Part shown: positions 1 to 10,660 of the stretch, one piece after another
How the letters are laid out: the number at the start of each line of letters is the position of its first letter
Position numbering within the stretch: the stretch's first letter is position 1
Source: Odobenus rosmarus divergens
Lineage: Eukaryota > Chordata > Mammalia > Carnivora > Odobenidae
DNA: 64,000 bases
Direction of reading: 5' to 3'
NCBI RefSeq assembly: GCF_000321225.1
Contig: NW_004450566.1
Coordinates: 425,797-489,796, forward strand
Notes under the pieces: model-generated
Told to the model about the DNA's origin: nothing
What the model saw: only the letters and a program-made list of their open reading frames with translations
The model's database searches: none
Program-made: the position numbers and the translations under genes

Positions 1-1250
1 TATATATCAAAAATAAGGTTAACTACTATGAAGGGATAGAATATGACTCTAAAAATGAAAAATAAAAAAGATTTTTTAAAAAAGGGATTGATAAGATATT
101 GGTTGAAAAAGGGAAAAAGAAAAATTCAAAAAAAGAAAAAGTTAAAAAAAATTAACTTTGAAAAACTAAAGAATCATGGGAAAAAAGCCATGAATTCTAT
201 GTGCAGTATTCCCCTAGTGCTGGAGTTTTGCCGTTCTCATTGATTGGTAAACTTCGTCTTGGCTGGCTGTTCTTGCTGATCTTCTGGGGGAGGGGCCCGT
301 CTCCATGGTTCTCAGATGTCTTTGCTGGAGGCAGAATTGCCCCCCTGCCCTTGCTGGTTCGGGCTAAGTCATCTGCTCGGGTTTCCTCTTGGGAGCTTTT
401 GTTCCCTGCAAGCTTTCCATACAGCATTGGAGGACGAGAATGAAAATGGCGGCCTCCTGATCTCTGCCCCAGAGGAGCCGAGAACTCTGGGCCCCACTCC
501 TCAGTGCGCCCCCAGAGAAAAGCAGTCAGTCACTCCTGTCTCCCTGGTCTCCGACCACACTCCATGCTCACCTGGCCTGTGACTAAGCGTTTCTGTCTCT
601 GGCAGAGGACCCCGGGTGGAGTCTCCAAACCCAGCAGATTCCTGCAGCGTGCTCCCTCACCGCTCCTCCTGGGGGAGGAAGGGGAGTCTCCCCGGGTCTG
701 CCGCTTGTTGGGTCCCTGCTGGAAGAGCAGTGGCCCAATTGTGCCGCGGATCACAGTTTATGGCAACCCCAAGCTGAAAGCCCGCTCCTCGCCTCCGTCT
801 CTGCAGCCGGCTTCCCCACTCCGATACCTGGGAGCTCTGCCGCACTCAGGCACCCCCAGTCTTTCTTTGACCCTGAGAGTCCTGACACCACACTGTCCCA
901 GCAAGAGTTCCACCCCCTGCTTAGCCACTGGAGCGACGTCCCTTAGCAGAGCAGGCTTCTAAAAGTTCCAATTTTGTGCTCTGCGGCTCTATCACATGCC
1001 AGAAGTGGCCAACGGAGGCCCCCTCTCCCCCCGTCTATCTTCCCAAATATTGCCTCGGATTCACTTCTCTGCATGTCCTACCTTCCAGAAGGTGGTCACT
1101 TTTCTGTTCAGAGAGTTGCTGCTATTCTTTTCTTCAATCTCCTGTTGAGTTCATACGTGTTCAGAATGGTTTGATCCCTATCTAGCTGAATTCCTAGGAC
1201 CAGACGAAATTTAGATCTCCTACTCCTCCACCATCTTGCTCCTCCCCCTC
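1..1250 (-). mobile_element. LINE-1 (carnivore type) 5' untranslated region, element continues off left edge
   Basis: Read on the minus strand, the block starts at about 1250 with a G-rich leader followed by GAGCAAGATGGTGGAGGAG, the typical start of a carnivore L1. It then runs through a GC- and CpG-richer segment (about 1200-200) into an A/T-rich stretch (200-1) matching the 5' UTR part that precedes ORF1. No ORF1 codons are visible, so the coding part, if present, lies beyond position 1. Retaining the extreme 5' end means this copy is not 5'-truncated, unlike every other L1 here. The open frames of 60-150 codons in this block overlap each other on both strands and match no L1 protein; they are GC-content artefacts. 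The target duplication cannot be tested because the 3' end is outside the window. Confidence 0.85.
1226..1242 (-). promoter_or_regulatory. YY1-like motif at L1 5' end
   Basis: On the minus strand the first bases of the L1 contain CAAGATGG, the core bound by YY1 near the start of human L1, where it positions transcription initiation. The motif is seen directly; its function in this copy is inferred from the human element. Confidence 0.45.
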
Positions 1251-1730
1251 TAAGTGGAAATTTTAATGTTTGAAAGTTACCATCAAGAATTTTGGTGTAT
1301 TAAAAGTTCCAGGTAAAGAGAAGCTTCTGTATATAGAATGGAATTCCTCTTGATTCCGGGTGACCTCTCTTATTATGACATGACTACCGATTCCTTTCTT
1401 GTAAAGATGTGAGGGACTAGCCAGGAAGGAATGTGAGACCTTCCCTTTCTTTTGGTCCTTTTAAGGTGCTAAAAGCTTGTTACTCCTTTGCCTAGGCCTA
1501 ACTTGTCTTGAGGAGCTCAAAGCTGCATGGCCTGTTTAGCTGCTGCTCTTTATGTGTGCTGACCAAGGTTTATATCCCAAATGCTTATGTATCAGAACTC
1601 TGAAGTTGAGAAAGCACCTTTGAAAAATTCAGTGATGTCTGCTCCTGGAGGGATTTGTATTTGAAATGTTTTCCTATCACTCGTTCCTCTTCACTTTGTT
1701 CTCCTTTGCTTCTTCCTTTGCCGTGACTTT
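1251..1730. other. No recognisable feature
   Basis: Mixed-composition unique sequence directly beyond the L1 5' end. No repeat, splice-flanked open frame or RNA was recognised. Confidence 0.5.
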
Positions 1731-1850
1731 CATTCATTTATTCATTCATAAACACATACTGGACATTTTCTATATGCCAAACATTGTGTTTCATCATGAG
1801 TATAGAGAACTAAAGATATGCTGCTTACTATCTAAGAGCTTACTGCCCAG
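1731..1850 (-). repeat. L2-type LINE fragment (antisense)
   Basis: CATTCATTTATTCATTCATAAA is followed by a degraded form of the stretch around TATGTGCCAGGCACTGTG and by AAGAGCTTACTG. This is the reverse complement of the L2 3' end, whose sense strand ends in GGCACATAGTAGGCGCTCAATAAAT. It is heavily diverged. Confidence 0.55.
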
Positions 1851-2560
1851 CATCATTTTTTGGGTGCAATTTCTTTGCAAGATTGGTCCTTTGCTATTTA
1901 TAGCTTCTGGGAATGTACTTATACTTTGAATGCTTAGTTTTTGACTCTTAGCTTTAAATAATTCACTCCTAAATTCTGTTAGGTGTCTATAAAAGTCAGC
2001 CAGTTGAAGCTGTTTTTAGCCATCAGTTGGTGGATATTTTGCAAGTGTCCCTTTCAACAAGAAATTCAGAACATTCAACAGAAATTCAGAATAGGATTTT
2101 TGCAGCTTTATGCTTTCTGGTAACCAGGTTCTAATCTTATTTGATTACTACATTTGGGGGTGAATATGGAAAGGAAAATTTTTATTTAGGTTACAAAGTC
2201 TGACTTCTCCCCCAACTAAACTTTACTGAACTCCTCTGATGAGGCTATAAACTTACTGCTTCTACTTCCTTTTCTTTCTCCTTGATAGTTATGGATATGG
2301 GAGACTAAAGACTCAGATCCCCATTTGAAACCTCTTGGGTAGTTAGTAGAGAAATTATTGCAAGTTTTCAGAATTGAGGATGAAGAAACTATTTATGGCT
2401 ATTATTGTACCTAAGCCAAAAGAGAAGGAAATATTAGGAAAATGGCATTATAAGGAACCAAGAAGTCGGTTTGTTTGAGACAAAGAATTTTGGCTAAGCA
2501 GATCCTATTGAAATTTGACTTTGATAGTACTTTTGAAAAACATTGAAAGTGAATGTTTTG
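1851..2560. other. No recognisable feature
   Basis: AT-leaning unique sequence without a recognised repeat. It contains a short local repeat of CAACAAGAAATTCAGA / CAACAGAAATTCAGAA at about 2055-2095. Confidence 0.4.
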
Positions 2561-3005
2561 ATTCTTTATTGCTGCATAACTTTCCTCTTCCCCCAAACTT
2601 GGTGGATTAAAACAACAATGATTTTATTGTATCTCCTCATTCTCTGGGCTGATTGCGTTCAGTTGAGTCCTTCTTCTGCTTCACCTGAAGTCACTTGGGG
2701 CTGCAGCCATCTTGGAACTTACCTGGGCCAGAGTATCAAGATGGCATACTTTGGTAGTGGATCACTGATGCTGGTCATCCTCGGTTAACTCAGCAGGGAC
2801 TGTCTGCTGGGGGTCTTGATTCTCCTCAAGGCCTCCTATGCTTCTTCCTATGGCTGCTTAGGCTTCCCTGTAGCTTGGCTGCTGGATTTCAAGAGGCAGG
2901 AAATAGAAGCTGCCAGTTCCCTTAAAGGCTAGCCTGAAAGTTGCACAGCTTCACTTCCCTTACATTCTATTGGTCAGAGCAGTCACAGGCCCAACTTATA
3001 TTCAG
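2561..3005 (-). mobile_element. Ancient LTR, MLT1/MaLR-like (antisense)
   Basis: ATTGCTGCATAAC, then CTTGGTGGATTAAAACAACA followed by TTTATTGTATCTC, recalls the reverse complement of MaLR-type LTR 3' ends (GCTGCATAACAAATTAC / TTAGTGGCTTAAAACAACA). Further along, ACATTCTATTGGTCAGAGCAGTCACAGGCCCA matches the usual CATTCTATTGGTTAGA-AGTCACAGGTCCAGCCC segment of the same repeats. Family assignment is by memory of the consensus; the exact subfamily is not claimed. Confidence 0.5.
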
Positions 3006-3246
3006 CAGGGTGAGGAAATAAGACCACTTTTCAGTGGAGGCAGTGACAATGATTTTACAGTTATCTTTAATCTACTATAGTAAATCTGTTTATAGCTAAC
3101 CAATATAAAAGCTGATGGTTGAAAAAAAGAGAGGGGCATAAAAAAGCCTAGGAAGTTCAGCATTAGGTGTCTCCCGAATGCATATTTTATAAAGGGGGAA
3201 ATTAGCTGCATGATGATCACATTCAGGTGGACTCAGGGAAAGGTTA

Positions 3247-3254
3247 CCTTAGAC
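3247..3254. repeat. 8-bp target-site duplication of MER5A, left copy
   Basis: CCTTAGAC, identical to 3444-3451 on the other side of the element. Confidence 0.9.
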
Positions 3255-3443
3255 CATTGGTTCTCAAACCTAAGTCTTCATTGGAATTACTAGGAGGGTA
3301 TGTTAAAACCAGATTGCTGGGCTGCACCCCCAGAGATTCTGATTAAGCAGGCTTGGGGGAGGGCCTGGGAATTAGCATTTCTAAGAAACTCCCAGATGAT
3401 GCTGATGCTAATGGTCTTGGGAACCACACTTTCAGAACCTCTG
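3255..3443 (+). mobile_element. MER5A-type hAT-Charlie DNA transposon, full length
   Basis: The element is 189 bp, the usual MER5A length, from CATTGGTTCTCAAACC to TTTCAGAACCTCTG, with the characteristic interior GATTGCTGGGCTGCACCCCCAGAGATTCTGATTAAGCAGG and AGATGATGCTGATGCTAATGG. The ends are degenerate inverted repeats. The 8 bp CCTTAGAC is present immediately before (3247-3254) and immediately after (3444-3451). That is the length hAT transposases duplicate and it fixes both boundaries. The element is non-autonomous and has no coding capacity. Confidence 0.93.
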
Positions 3444-3451
3444 CCTTAGAC
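3444..3451. repeat. 8-bp target-site duplication of MER5A, right copy
   Basis: CCTTAGAC, identical to 3247-3254. Confidence 0.9.
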
Positions 3452-3599
3452 TGTGCAGGGCCAAAAAGAGTGAGAAGAAAAAGAAAAAAGAAGAAAATAT
3501 ATTGTTTTTCCTCTGATAGTGTTTTTAAAAGCCTAGTGTCAATAGTATACATTTAAGTTTCAGGCCATCATGAACATGTTAACATAGGGCCTTTTTGTT

Positions 3600-3963
3600 T
3601 GTCAGGGTTATTAATCCTAGTGCTGCAACATCAAACCCTGAAATCCCATCAACATTAACATAACAAAAGTTTATTCTTACTTATGTAAAGCACAGTATGA
3701 GTCAGTAGCATTCCTCTGTATGTGCTGCAGCATCTGGAACATGTGGTCCTCCTTGTTGCTGAGGCAGGGGAGGGAGAAGAGAGAAATAAAGGCACACCAG
3801 TTCTTAAACTGCCCCAGCATAGAAGTGACATAGGTTACCTCCTCTCAGAGTCCAGTGGTCCGAACATGCACCCATTGGTACATGACCTCAACCTAAGTGC
3901 AAAGGAAGCTGGGAGATGTAAGGTGGGACGTAGATAGTAAGCCCTAACTATCTCTGCTATAGC
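3600..3963. repeat. Unclassified old interspersed repeat, LTR-like
   Basis: AACAAAAGTTTATTCTTACTTATG followed 200 bp later by CATGACCTCAACCTAAGTGCAAAGGAAGCTGGGAGATGTA resembles the arrangement of mammalian LTR relics that carry CATGGCCACACCTAACTGCAAGGGAGGCTGGGAAATGTAG. The family was not identified. Confidence 0.35.
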
Positions 3964-4281
3964 ACCCAACTAACTTTAGTATCCCGTATTCTGGGATTAG
4001 GCAGAGCTAGAAGTAGAAAGAATCCCATGAGCCCTCAAACCCATGTGTATACCTCTGCTTGTAATTATTCAAATGTTATTATTACTTTCAAAATTTATTT
4101 TCTATGAGTAATTTTTTTGTTTTAGTCCTCATTTTCTGGGTGGCATTAAACAGAGTGCCTAATGACATCGCTATCTCAAAAGAAAAATCTGTTATGAAAA
4201 CTTTTTTTGTCTGTTACAAATAATTTGGTAAACCCTTGTTATCAAGCCATTTTGGTTGTTCTGTTAAGGACTGATTAAATA

Positions 4282-4477
4282 GGGGCACCTGGGTGGCTCA
4301 GTCGTTAAGCGTCTGCCTTCGGCTCAGGTTATGATCCCAGGGTCCTGGGATCAAGCCCCATGTTGGGCTCCCCACTCAGCAGAGAGCCTGCTTCTCCCTC
4401 TCCCTCTGCCTGCCATTCCCCCTGCTTGTGCTCTCTCTCTCTGTCAGATAAATAAATAAATAAAATATTTTTAAAAA
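4282..4477 (+). mobile_element. SINEC (CAN-SINE)
   Basis: A complete tRNA-Lys-derived head (GGCACCTGGGTGGCTCAGTC, A-box region, B-box-like TGGGATCAAGCCCC), a TC-rich middle, then AATAAATAAATAAAATATT and an A tail. It is flanked by AGGACTGATTAAATA and AGGATTGATTAAATA, a target duplication with one mismatch. Confidence 0.95.
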
Positions 4478-4491
4478 AGGATTGATTAAAT

Positions 4492-5264
4492 AAGATACCA
4501 TCTCTTTTTCTTTGCTGATTTTGCCAAGCATGGAATTCTTTAGGTAATTGTTAAAGTGATTATTTACGCTGCTGGAGACTAGACAGCTTGTGTCCATTGG
4601 CAATAGGGTAGTATCAGGACTTTGAAGATCATCTTGTGGGCATTTTTGAAAATAAAGGAATGAAATTTATTTTTATCCCATCCATACAAGTCCCACTGTT
4701 AGCTAAATGATAGATAACATGGTACAGAATATTGTCAGTGAGAAACAAAGCACAATTTAGGTTTAATTTATTCATCAGATTCCCTTGTATTGCTGTTGTC
4801 TACTTTTGTCTGGAATTCTTTTTCTGGTGCCTTCACAAAAATTGATACTGGTGAGCAGGACTCCCAGGCACATAGAGACTCTTTTGTCATGGGAAAGTAA
4901 TTCCTATTTTCCACTGCTGATGGGAAGACCTTATTTGGCAGATAAAACCTTTGGAATATGCTATACATTCAGTCTCAGTAGCTTTGAGGCAAATTTCCAT
5001 TTCAATTTTGTTTCTTAAATTCTACAGGCTTAATTAACATCTCTGATATGTTGAAACAATATGATGATGATGTGGTTCTTTGTAGAAACATGCTTGACTG
5101 GTAGCAGTATCCTGTCTTTGGTAAACTAAAATTTTATATATCACGGTTATTAGAAAGCATCTGAGTTATGTACTTTGATGCCTTTGTTATATGATCTCAG
5201 TTTATACTTAGAATCTTTATAGGATCCCCCCCAACACACACACACAATTATTTAGTAGCTACTA
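4492..5264. other. No recognisable feature
   Basis: Unique AT-rich sequence. It holds a short CCCCCCCC tract and a (CA)n run of about six units at 5226-5247. No gene or repeat family was recognised. Confidence 0.4.
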
Positions 5265-5440
5265 GATCAGTAGCTTCCTTAAACTAACAAGTGACAGATC
5301 AGCATTACTCTTCCCACTGAACAGATGAAGAAACTGAGACAATTTTGTGACTAGTCCAAAGCGTCCTGGTGAGTCAGTGTCAGAGTTAGGATTAAACTTT
5401 AGTGTAAATGCTCAAGCCAAAGCAACTTATGTGACTCTGA
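5265..5440 (+). repeat. MIR SINE fragment
   Basis: ACAGATGAAGAAACTGAGACA followed by a degraded CCAAGGTCACACAGCTAGTAAGTG-type segment and TCAGAGTTAGGATTAAACTTTAG, which is the conserved MIR core and its downstream part in sense orientation. Confidence 0.75.
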
Positions 5441-5604
5441 AGTTAAATTTCTGGAGGCAGAGACACTATCTTATTTTAATATTTGCTAGCACAATTGCAT
5501 GATGTGCAGTTATATTGGAGACTATTTAAATTATCTGATCCATTTCAGAAGTGTAGTTGCAGTCCCCTACCCTACCTGGGATGGGTGAGGAAGGGCTTGG
5601 GTGT

Positions 5605-5765
5605 ACACAGAAGGCTACATAATGTATTGGAAAGGGCAAGACACTACGGTGGAAGAAACAGGTTCCATTGAGAGCTGTGTAACCTTGGTCATGTCACTTA
5701 ACCTCTCAGGAATCTCAGAGTCTTCACTTGTAAAATGTGAGGCATTAGCATAGATATTTCCTAAG
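5605..5765 (-). repeat. MIR SINE fragment (antisense)
   Basis: GAGCTGTGTAACCTTGGTCATGTCACTTAACCTCTCAGGAATCTCAGAGTCTTCACTTGTAAAATG is the reverse complement of the MIR core (CATTTTACAGATGAGGAAACTGAGGC...AAGTAACTTGCCCAAGGTCACACAG). Confidence 0.85.
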
Positions 5766-6844
5766 GTCGAAATTTTTAGTGCAGAATTTTGAAACTGTTG
5801 TATTTGTGTTAGCTTCCTAACACATTTGTATTAGCTTCCTAATCCTCCTTAGGTGAGTCTTAATTTAACTAAAATTCCCATTCTTTTAAAGATTTATTTT
5901 TAAATGCACTTTCTATGAGAGACAGTTTCTTTGGGTTCTGACTTGGCATCTGGACTCTTCTGTCTGTCGTCAGCTCTGCTGAAGAGCACAGAAGGGAATT
6001 GCAGAAGGAAGCTTGGCTGAGAGGAGGCTGAGTGTGCAAAGCAGGCACAAACATGTAAGGCCAGGCTCTCTTCTCTCCACAACTCTGCTTTCCATTCTTC
6101 CCACAGCTGGAGGCCAAACTCTAAACCATCTCTTCCTACCCACTACCTTACTGATGGATAGAAGAAATCGTTGCATGGGGAGGGTGTTTGCTAGGCTATT
6201 TTGCTAGCAGCCCTTGTATACACCCACAGCCCCATGCACTTGATTGGCTTACCATGGAATGAATCTTGGGGAATTTGCTTTTTCAGCTTCTTTGTCTCCT
6301 CCCACCCTTCTGCCAAGTGACAAGAAGAACGTGGTATCAACCTCAATAAAATATAGTGGTGCCTCCCTATTTTTCCACCTGCCCTTGTGGAAGAGAGCTT
6401 GGTAGGACTCATCAAGGACAGAATTGGGGGGTCAGAGTCCCTTTGAAGAGTTTTCTCTGCAGAGTTCAGGCTTATTTCTGAATATCACTGACCCAGAGGC
6501 CAGTTTCACATCCTGCAGAAAAGCTCTGGAAGATGTGTCAGCAGAACTGGCATTGCATGTCTAGACAAAGAATTGATATTAGCATCATCAGCCAGCATCC
6601 AATCTGTTAACTCTTGCGTAAGCATTTGTTGTCTGTGCCTCAGGCATTTTTTGGCTTAAAATGAAAACTGTAGGTCTAAGATTTAGACTTGGGTCTTTCA
6701 GGAGGTTCTTTCAAGGTAAGGAATCACAAGGTAATTTATTTCAAGATCAGCTATTTTATTGATTGATATGAAAGTCTCTTCAACTTTTTTTATTTTTCAG
6801 TAAAATGGTATTTGCGTCATCACCATCTTCATTTTATTATATAT
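5766..6844. other. No recognisable feature
   Basis: Unique sequence of ordinary composition. A short direct repeat at 5807-5843 (GTTAGCTTCCTAACACATTTGTATTAGCTTCCTAA) is the only local structure noticed. Overlapping open frames of 60-82 codons on both strands at 5870-6207 show no protein similarity I recognise. Confidence 0.4.
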
Positions 6845-6995
6845 TCATTATTTCAAGAAACATTTATTAAACACCCACCCGGAAGCTACACAAGGCATGC
6901 TGCTAGGCTGTGCTGATACATTGATGAATAAAACAGCTAAGGTCCCTGGCCCTCTGGAGTTTATAGCTTAATGGGGGAGACTGACCACAAACAAG
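6845..6995 (-). repeat. L2-type LINE fragment (antisense)
   Basis: TTCATTATTTCAAGAAACATTTATTAAACACCCACC is followed by CTGCTAGGCTGTGCTGATACATTGATGAATAAAACAGCTAAGGTCCCTGGCCCTCTGGAGTTTATAGCTTAATGGGGGAGACTGAC. This is the reverse complement of the L2 3' region. Confidence 0.7.
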
Positions 6996-8931
6996 AGTAA
7001 CAGGATATTTCTGTCTCAGTTTCGGTTGAGGCACCAAAGAACAAAGCAGTAGGTGTCAAGTTCCTTGGCTTTTTAAATTGAAGTGCTAGATTACCTCTGT
7101 AGGATTTGCAAACAGGGTACCTCAGAACTGGTTTTGCCAGCCTGAACCCATCATCTACCTTCAGGGCATTGAAGAAAAGGCTTAGTGTGCTTGGAGGTTC
7201 AAGTGCTGGTAGGTTTTCTTTGAGGAGAGTTGTCACTGTGCTGTGTGGTTCTCCTTACTTCAGGAAGGGGCCGTGTATCCCCCTCACTCAGACCTAGTTG
7301 GGATGAGGCTTCTAGGGAACACTCAGAGAGAGCACTATTTTGTGTTTCCTGGACTTTGGGGACTTCAGGACTGACACCTGAGGCATTTCAAGGCAGAGAC
7401 CAGAGAGTGGGGGTAGGAATGGGATATGGTAGGGCAGCAGAGACCAGGTGGCTGCATTGGGATTGGCCAGCACTTTTAAAGCTGACTGGGTAAGAACTGA
7501 CTTAGAAAAGAGCAGACGGGTCTTGTCGAACCTAACTTGACACGGAGGACCATAGGAATGAGGTGACTCTGGAAAAAAGATGGGCCTCTGGAATGGGGCA
7601 GCTGAATGGGAACGAGGGGGAAATTCTTAAGGGAACAACCAGAAGGAGCCCTGCCTAGTGAGGCAGCTGTGGGTAAGATATCTGCCACGATGGGAGTCTC
7701 TGAAAACTCCTGAAAGAGTGGGCTCGGGAAGCTTGGGTGTCTGCCAAGTGCAGAGGCACCAACCCCATATTACAGCCATATCTGACAAGTTAGATCTATC
7801 TTCCCCTCTTCTCCTCCATCCCCTGCCCCAACATGGAAGGGCCCAAGATGGGAAGAGGTGAAGTAGAAAGCTGACTAGGCTGCCTCTCCGATAAGTTTCC
7901 AAGACTGAAGCAGATCTGAGCTGGCAGAGGGGAGATATTATGGATTATTTTAAGTCTGGAGTCTTGATATTAAAATCACCCAAGAAAAGGGGCTATTTGT
8001 TTATGACTGGGAAGTGACTAAGATTGTTTTGGGACTGGTGGGATATTTTCATTTAGTGACAGGGAGGAACGTATGAAGTTGAGCAGATCTAAAGGAGCAG
8101 AAGCGGGACAGGATAAATCGCTTTCGGTTCATGCCATACGCTTCAGGTTCCTCTAACCTGGTTATGCTAGTAAATGAATAAAATATAGAATTCTGAAACT
8201 GTGTTCTTAAAGGATAGTGGGGAGGGGTGGCAGTTGTAAAGAGCCTATTTAGATAGCTCAACAAAGATGACCTTTCAGGAAATGAGAATTAAAGAGAAAG
8301 AGTCAGTTGTGCTGTGTTTGGTGGGAGTTGGGGAGGGAGGTGTCTGCACACTCCAGGCGGAGGGAACAGCATGTGTAAGGTTTATGTGGAATCCTGTGAT
8401 CAGCATCCAGGAAACATTTAGTCTTCAGCCAAAGGTATTGCCATTCTTTGTGCAGGATAAATGCCTCCTTCACTGAAGTTTAAGGCTTAATTGACCGTTA
8501 GGAAAAAAAAAAAACACTTTGATAAAAGGTAAGATCTAAAGGCCTAAAGGAGGTAAAGAGTGGAGAAACTTCCATCCTCTGCCCTCCAACTCTTGATGAT
8601 CCTAGATAACATTCTCCTTTTCTGAGAATTTCCATGACAAGCAACCTCTTTTAGTGTGCTGGTGACCTTTTATGGAGTGTAGGGACAGCTGGGTAAAGAA
8701 ACACAGAGCTCCCCTGACAGTCCCAGGAGGGAGGGAAAACCTTTTAACTTGTTCTAGGGCTTTGTTTATGTGTAAGGCTTAGAAAAGACTACATGTTGTA
8801 AGCATGCCATCCAAAATAATAGAGGTAAGATGTCAACACGTCAGTAGGGGCAGATATGCCTCCTCAGTTGAACACAATGATTGGAAATGTGGTTCGCCTT
8901 TGCTGGCGTAAGTTTGTTCAGGAAATAAAAG
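6996..8931. other. No gene recognised; GC-richer unique stretch
   Basis: Slightly GC-richer than its surroundings. Near 8340-8410 a segment reading CAGGCGGAGGGAACAGCATGTGTAAGG resembles the GAGGGAACAGCAAGTGCAAAGG part of old L2-associated repeats. Open frames of up to 91 codons overlap on both strands between 6961 and 7902 without recognisable protein similarity. Confidence 0.35.
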
Positions 8932-8944
8932 GAGCAGAAAGATG
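8932..8944. repeat. 13-bp target-site duplication of U6 fragment, left copy
   Basis: GAGCAGAAAGATG, identical to 8978-8990. Confidence 0.9.
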
Positions 8945-8977
8945 GTGCTCGCTTCGGCAGCACATATGCTAAAAAAA
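8945..8977 (+). pseudogene. RNU6 (pseudogene fragment): U6 snRNA 5' fragment, retrotransposed, with target duplication
   Basis: GTGCTCGCTTCGGCAGCACATATGCTAAAA is the first 30 nt of U6 spliceosomal RNA with one substitution (A to G at the ATATACT position), covering the 5' stem-loop that carries the gamma-methyl cap signal. It stops there and passes into a short A run. The 13 bp GAGCAGAAAGATG occurs directly before (8932-8944) and after (8978-8990), which is the signature of LINE-mediated insertion. The usual U6 promoter elements (TATA and PSE) would lie upstream in a real gene and are absent. It is not a functional RNA. Confidence 0.93.
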
Positions 8978-8990
8978 GAGCAGAAAGATG
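8978..8990. repeat. 13-bp target-site duplication of U6 fragment, right copy
   Basis: GAGCAGAAAGATG, identical to 8932-8944. Confidence 0.9.
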
Positions 8991-9654
8991 AACTGGCGGC
9001 CTCGGGAAGGCCTGGGGAGAGTCTCTGCAGGAATGCGGTCTCAACCATTTAAAGCTTAAATCCCAGTGGGTGCCTGTGCTGGTGGCACTTTCCCAGTCTT
9101 GCTGGCCTTCCAGCTGGCACTTAGTCTCTACCAGGCGATGGAGTATTTTGGGGCAGGGAGCAATGCACCTGGGCTTGTGGGCTTGTGCGGACTCCCAGAG
9201 ATGAACACTAACTGACAGCCCCTGCTTTCAAGGAACTCTCTGGTTGGGAGACAGAATCTATGGTGCCAACACATGTCACAAGTATGAGCCAACCCAAGGA
9301 GATGGAGAGAGAGATAAAATATGCTTCCTGTAAATACTGGGAAAGGACAGTGCAATCTAAATTGCCAGAGTTTTCCATGTCTCTAGCTTTTAATTATAGC
9401 TCTTCACCATCCAGATAACACACACTCAACAAAGAAACTGGCAAGTGCAGTGTAAGAAATCAACTGTTTTCATTATTAAAGAATATTTTGTTCATAGGGA
9501 AGGAACTAATGAATTTGGGATGAAAGGGTTTGTGTGGTCTTTCCCCTACCCATTGGTAGGGAGGAATGATTTGCCCCATTAGAACCTGTGCCCCTTAGGA
9601 GCCACTCCCCAAACAGGCTGCCAGGTATACACAAAGTTCTCCATGAATGTGTTT
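8991..9654. other. No recognisable feature
   Basis: Unique sequence between the U6 fragment and the L1 3' end; no repeat or coding signal recognised. Confidence 0.4.
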
Positions 9655-9671
9655 AAAAATTAAAGTCCTGT

Positions 9672-10004
9672 TGCAAGACTGTTGAATCACAGATCTATAC
9701 TTCTGAAACAAATAATGTAACATATGTTAAGAAAAAAGAAAAAGAAGAAGATAGCAGGAGGGGAAGAATGAAGGGGAGTAAGTCGGAGGGGGAGACGAAC
9801 CATGAGAGACAATGGACTCTGAAAAACAAACTGAGGGTTCTAGAGGGGAGGGGGGTGGGGGGATGGGTTAGCCTGGTGATGGGTATTAAAGGGCACATTC
9901 TGCGTGGAGTACTGGGTGTTATGCACAAACAATGAATCATGGAACACTACATCAAAAACTAATGATGTAATGTATGGTGATTAACATAACAATAAAAAAT
10001 TAAA
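9672..10004 (+). mobile_element. Carnivore L1 3' end, 5'-truncated
   Basis: GGATGGGTTAGCCTGGTGATGGGTATTAAAGGGCACA...TACTGGGTGTTATGCACAAACAATGAATCATGGAACACTACATC is the carnivore L1 3' UTR, followed by AACATAACAATAAAAAATTAAA. It is flanked by AAAAATTAAAGTCCTGT at 9655-9671 and again at 10005-10021, a 17-bp target duplication, so the insertion is about 330 bp. It contains no coding sequence. Confidence 0.92.
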
Positions 10005-10239
10005 AAAAATTAAAGTCCTGTGATTTAGAGATCTAAGAATTTCATTTTTTTTAGAAATTTGAATTAGAGTGCCTTGTAACTAGTATGTCTTACTATAGTA
10101 TATATGAATATTAGACCTTAAGACATGCTTTTTTGATACTCCTTAATTTATAAATATAACGTGTTTCAAAAATTAGTTAAGTTGATATCATGGTCCTTAG
10201 GTATATTTTTCCCTTGACAACGCATTATAGTAGTATGAA

Positions 10240-10660
10240 CATGAACATTTGAGTCAGGTAAATGTGAGTTTAAAAACCAGCCTTACAACCCTTAGATGTG
10301 GAGTTTGGTGCCAGGCCCTAGATTCCCATTTTGGAGGCTTCACTCTGACCCTCTGATAGTCACAGACCTCCTCCTAGAGAGAGAGGTCTGAGTGGCCAAA
10401 TACACGTGCTCACCTGAAACCTCTATCCCTCGGGCCGGCTCTCAGGACTCTGGAATTCCCTGCCCAGGCAACCGGGAACACACGTCCAAGGACTGCTGGG
10501 CCTGAGACAAGCTGGCTGGGCAGTCACACCTTTCACAGAATGGGGCCTGACCAGGGTGGGTATAGAGTGGGAGGAAAGAGCAGATGGGGCAGTGGGCTGA
10601 GGAACTTTCAGTTGTACTCTTAAATTGAGTCCTGAAAATGTCAGGGGAGGGTTCCTTATA
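10240..10660. other. Mostly unassigned; possible MIR edge
   Basis: TTGAGTCAGGTAAATGTGAGTTTAAAAACCAGCC at 10250 could be the outer part of an antisense MIR whose core lies at 10661-10790, with GC-richer unassigned sequence (10300-10660) between them. The connection is not proven. Confidence 0.25.

Noticed and set aside
201..962. Overlapping open frames of 80-152 codons on both strands in a GC-rich block
   Set aside because: The block is the L1 5' untranslated region on the minus strand; the frames are not L1 proteins and overlap each other in several phases.
8945..8977. Functional U6 RNA gene
   Set aside because: Only 30 nt of U6 are present, without promoter elements, inside target duplications.
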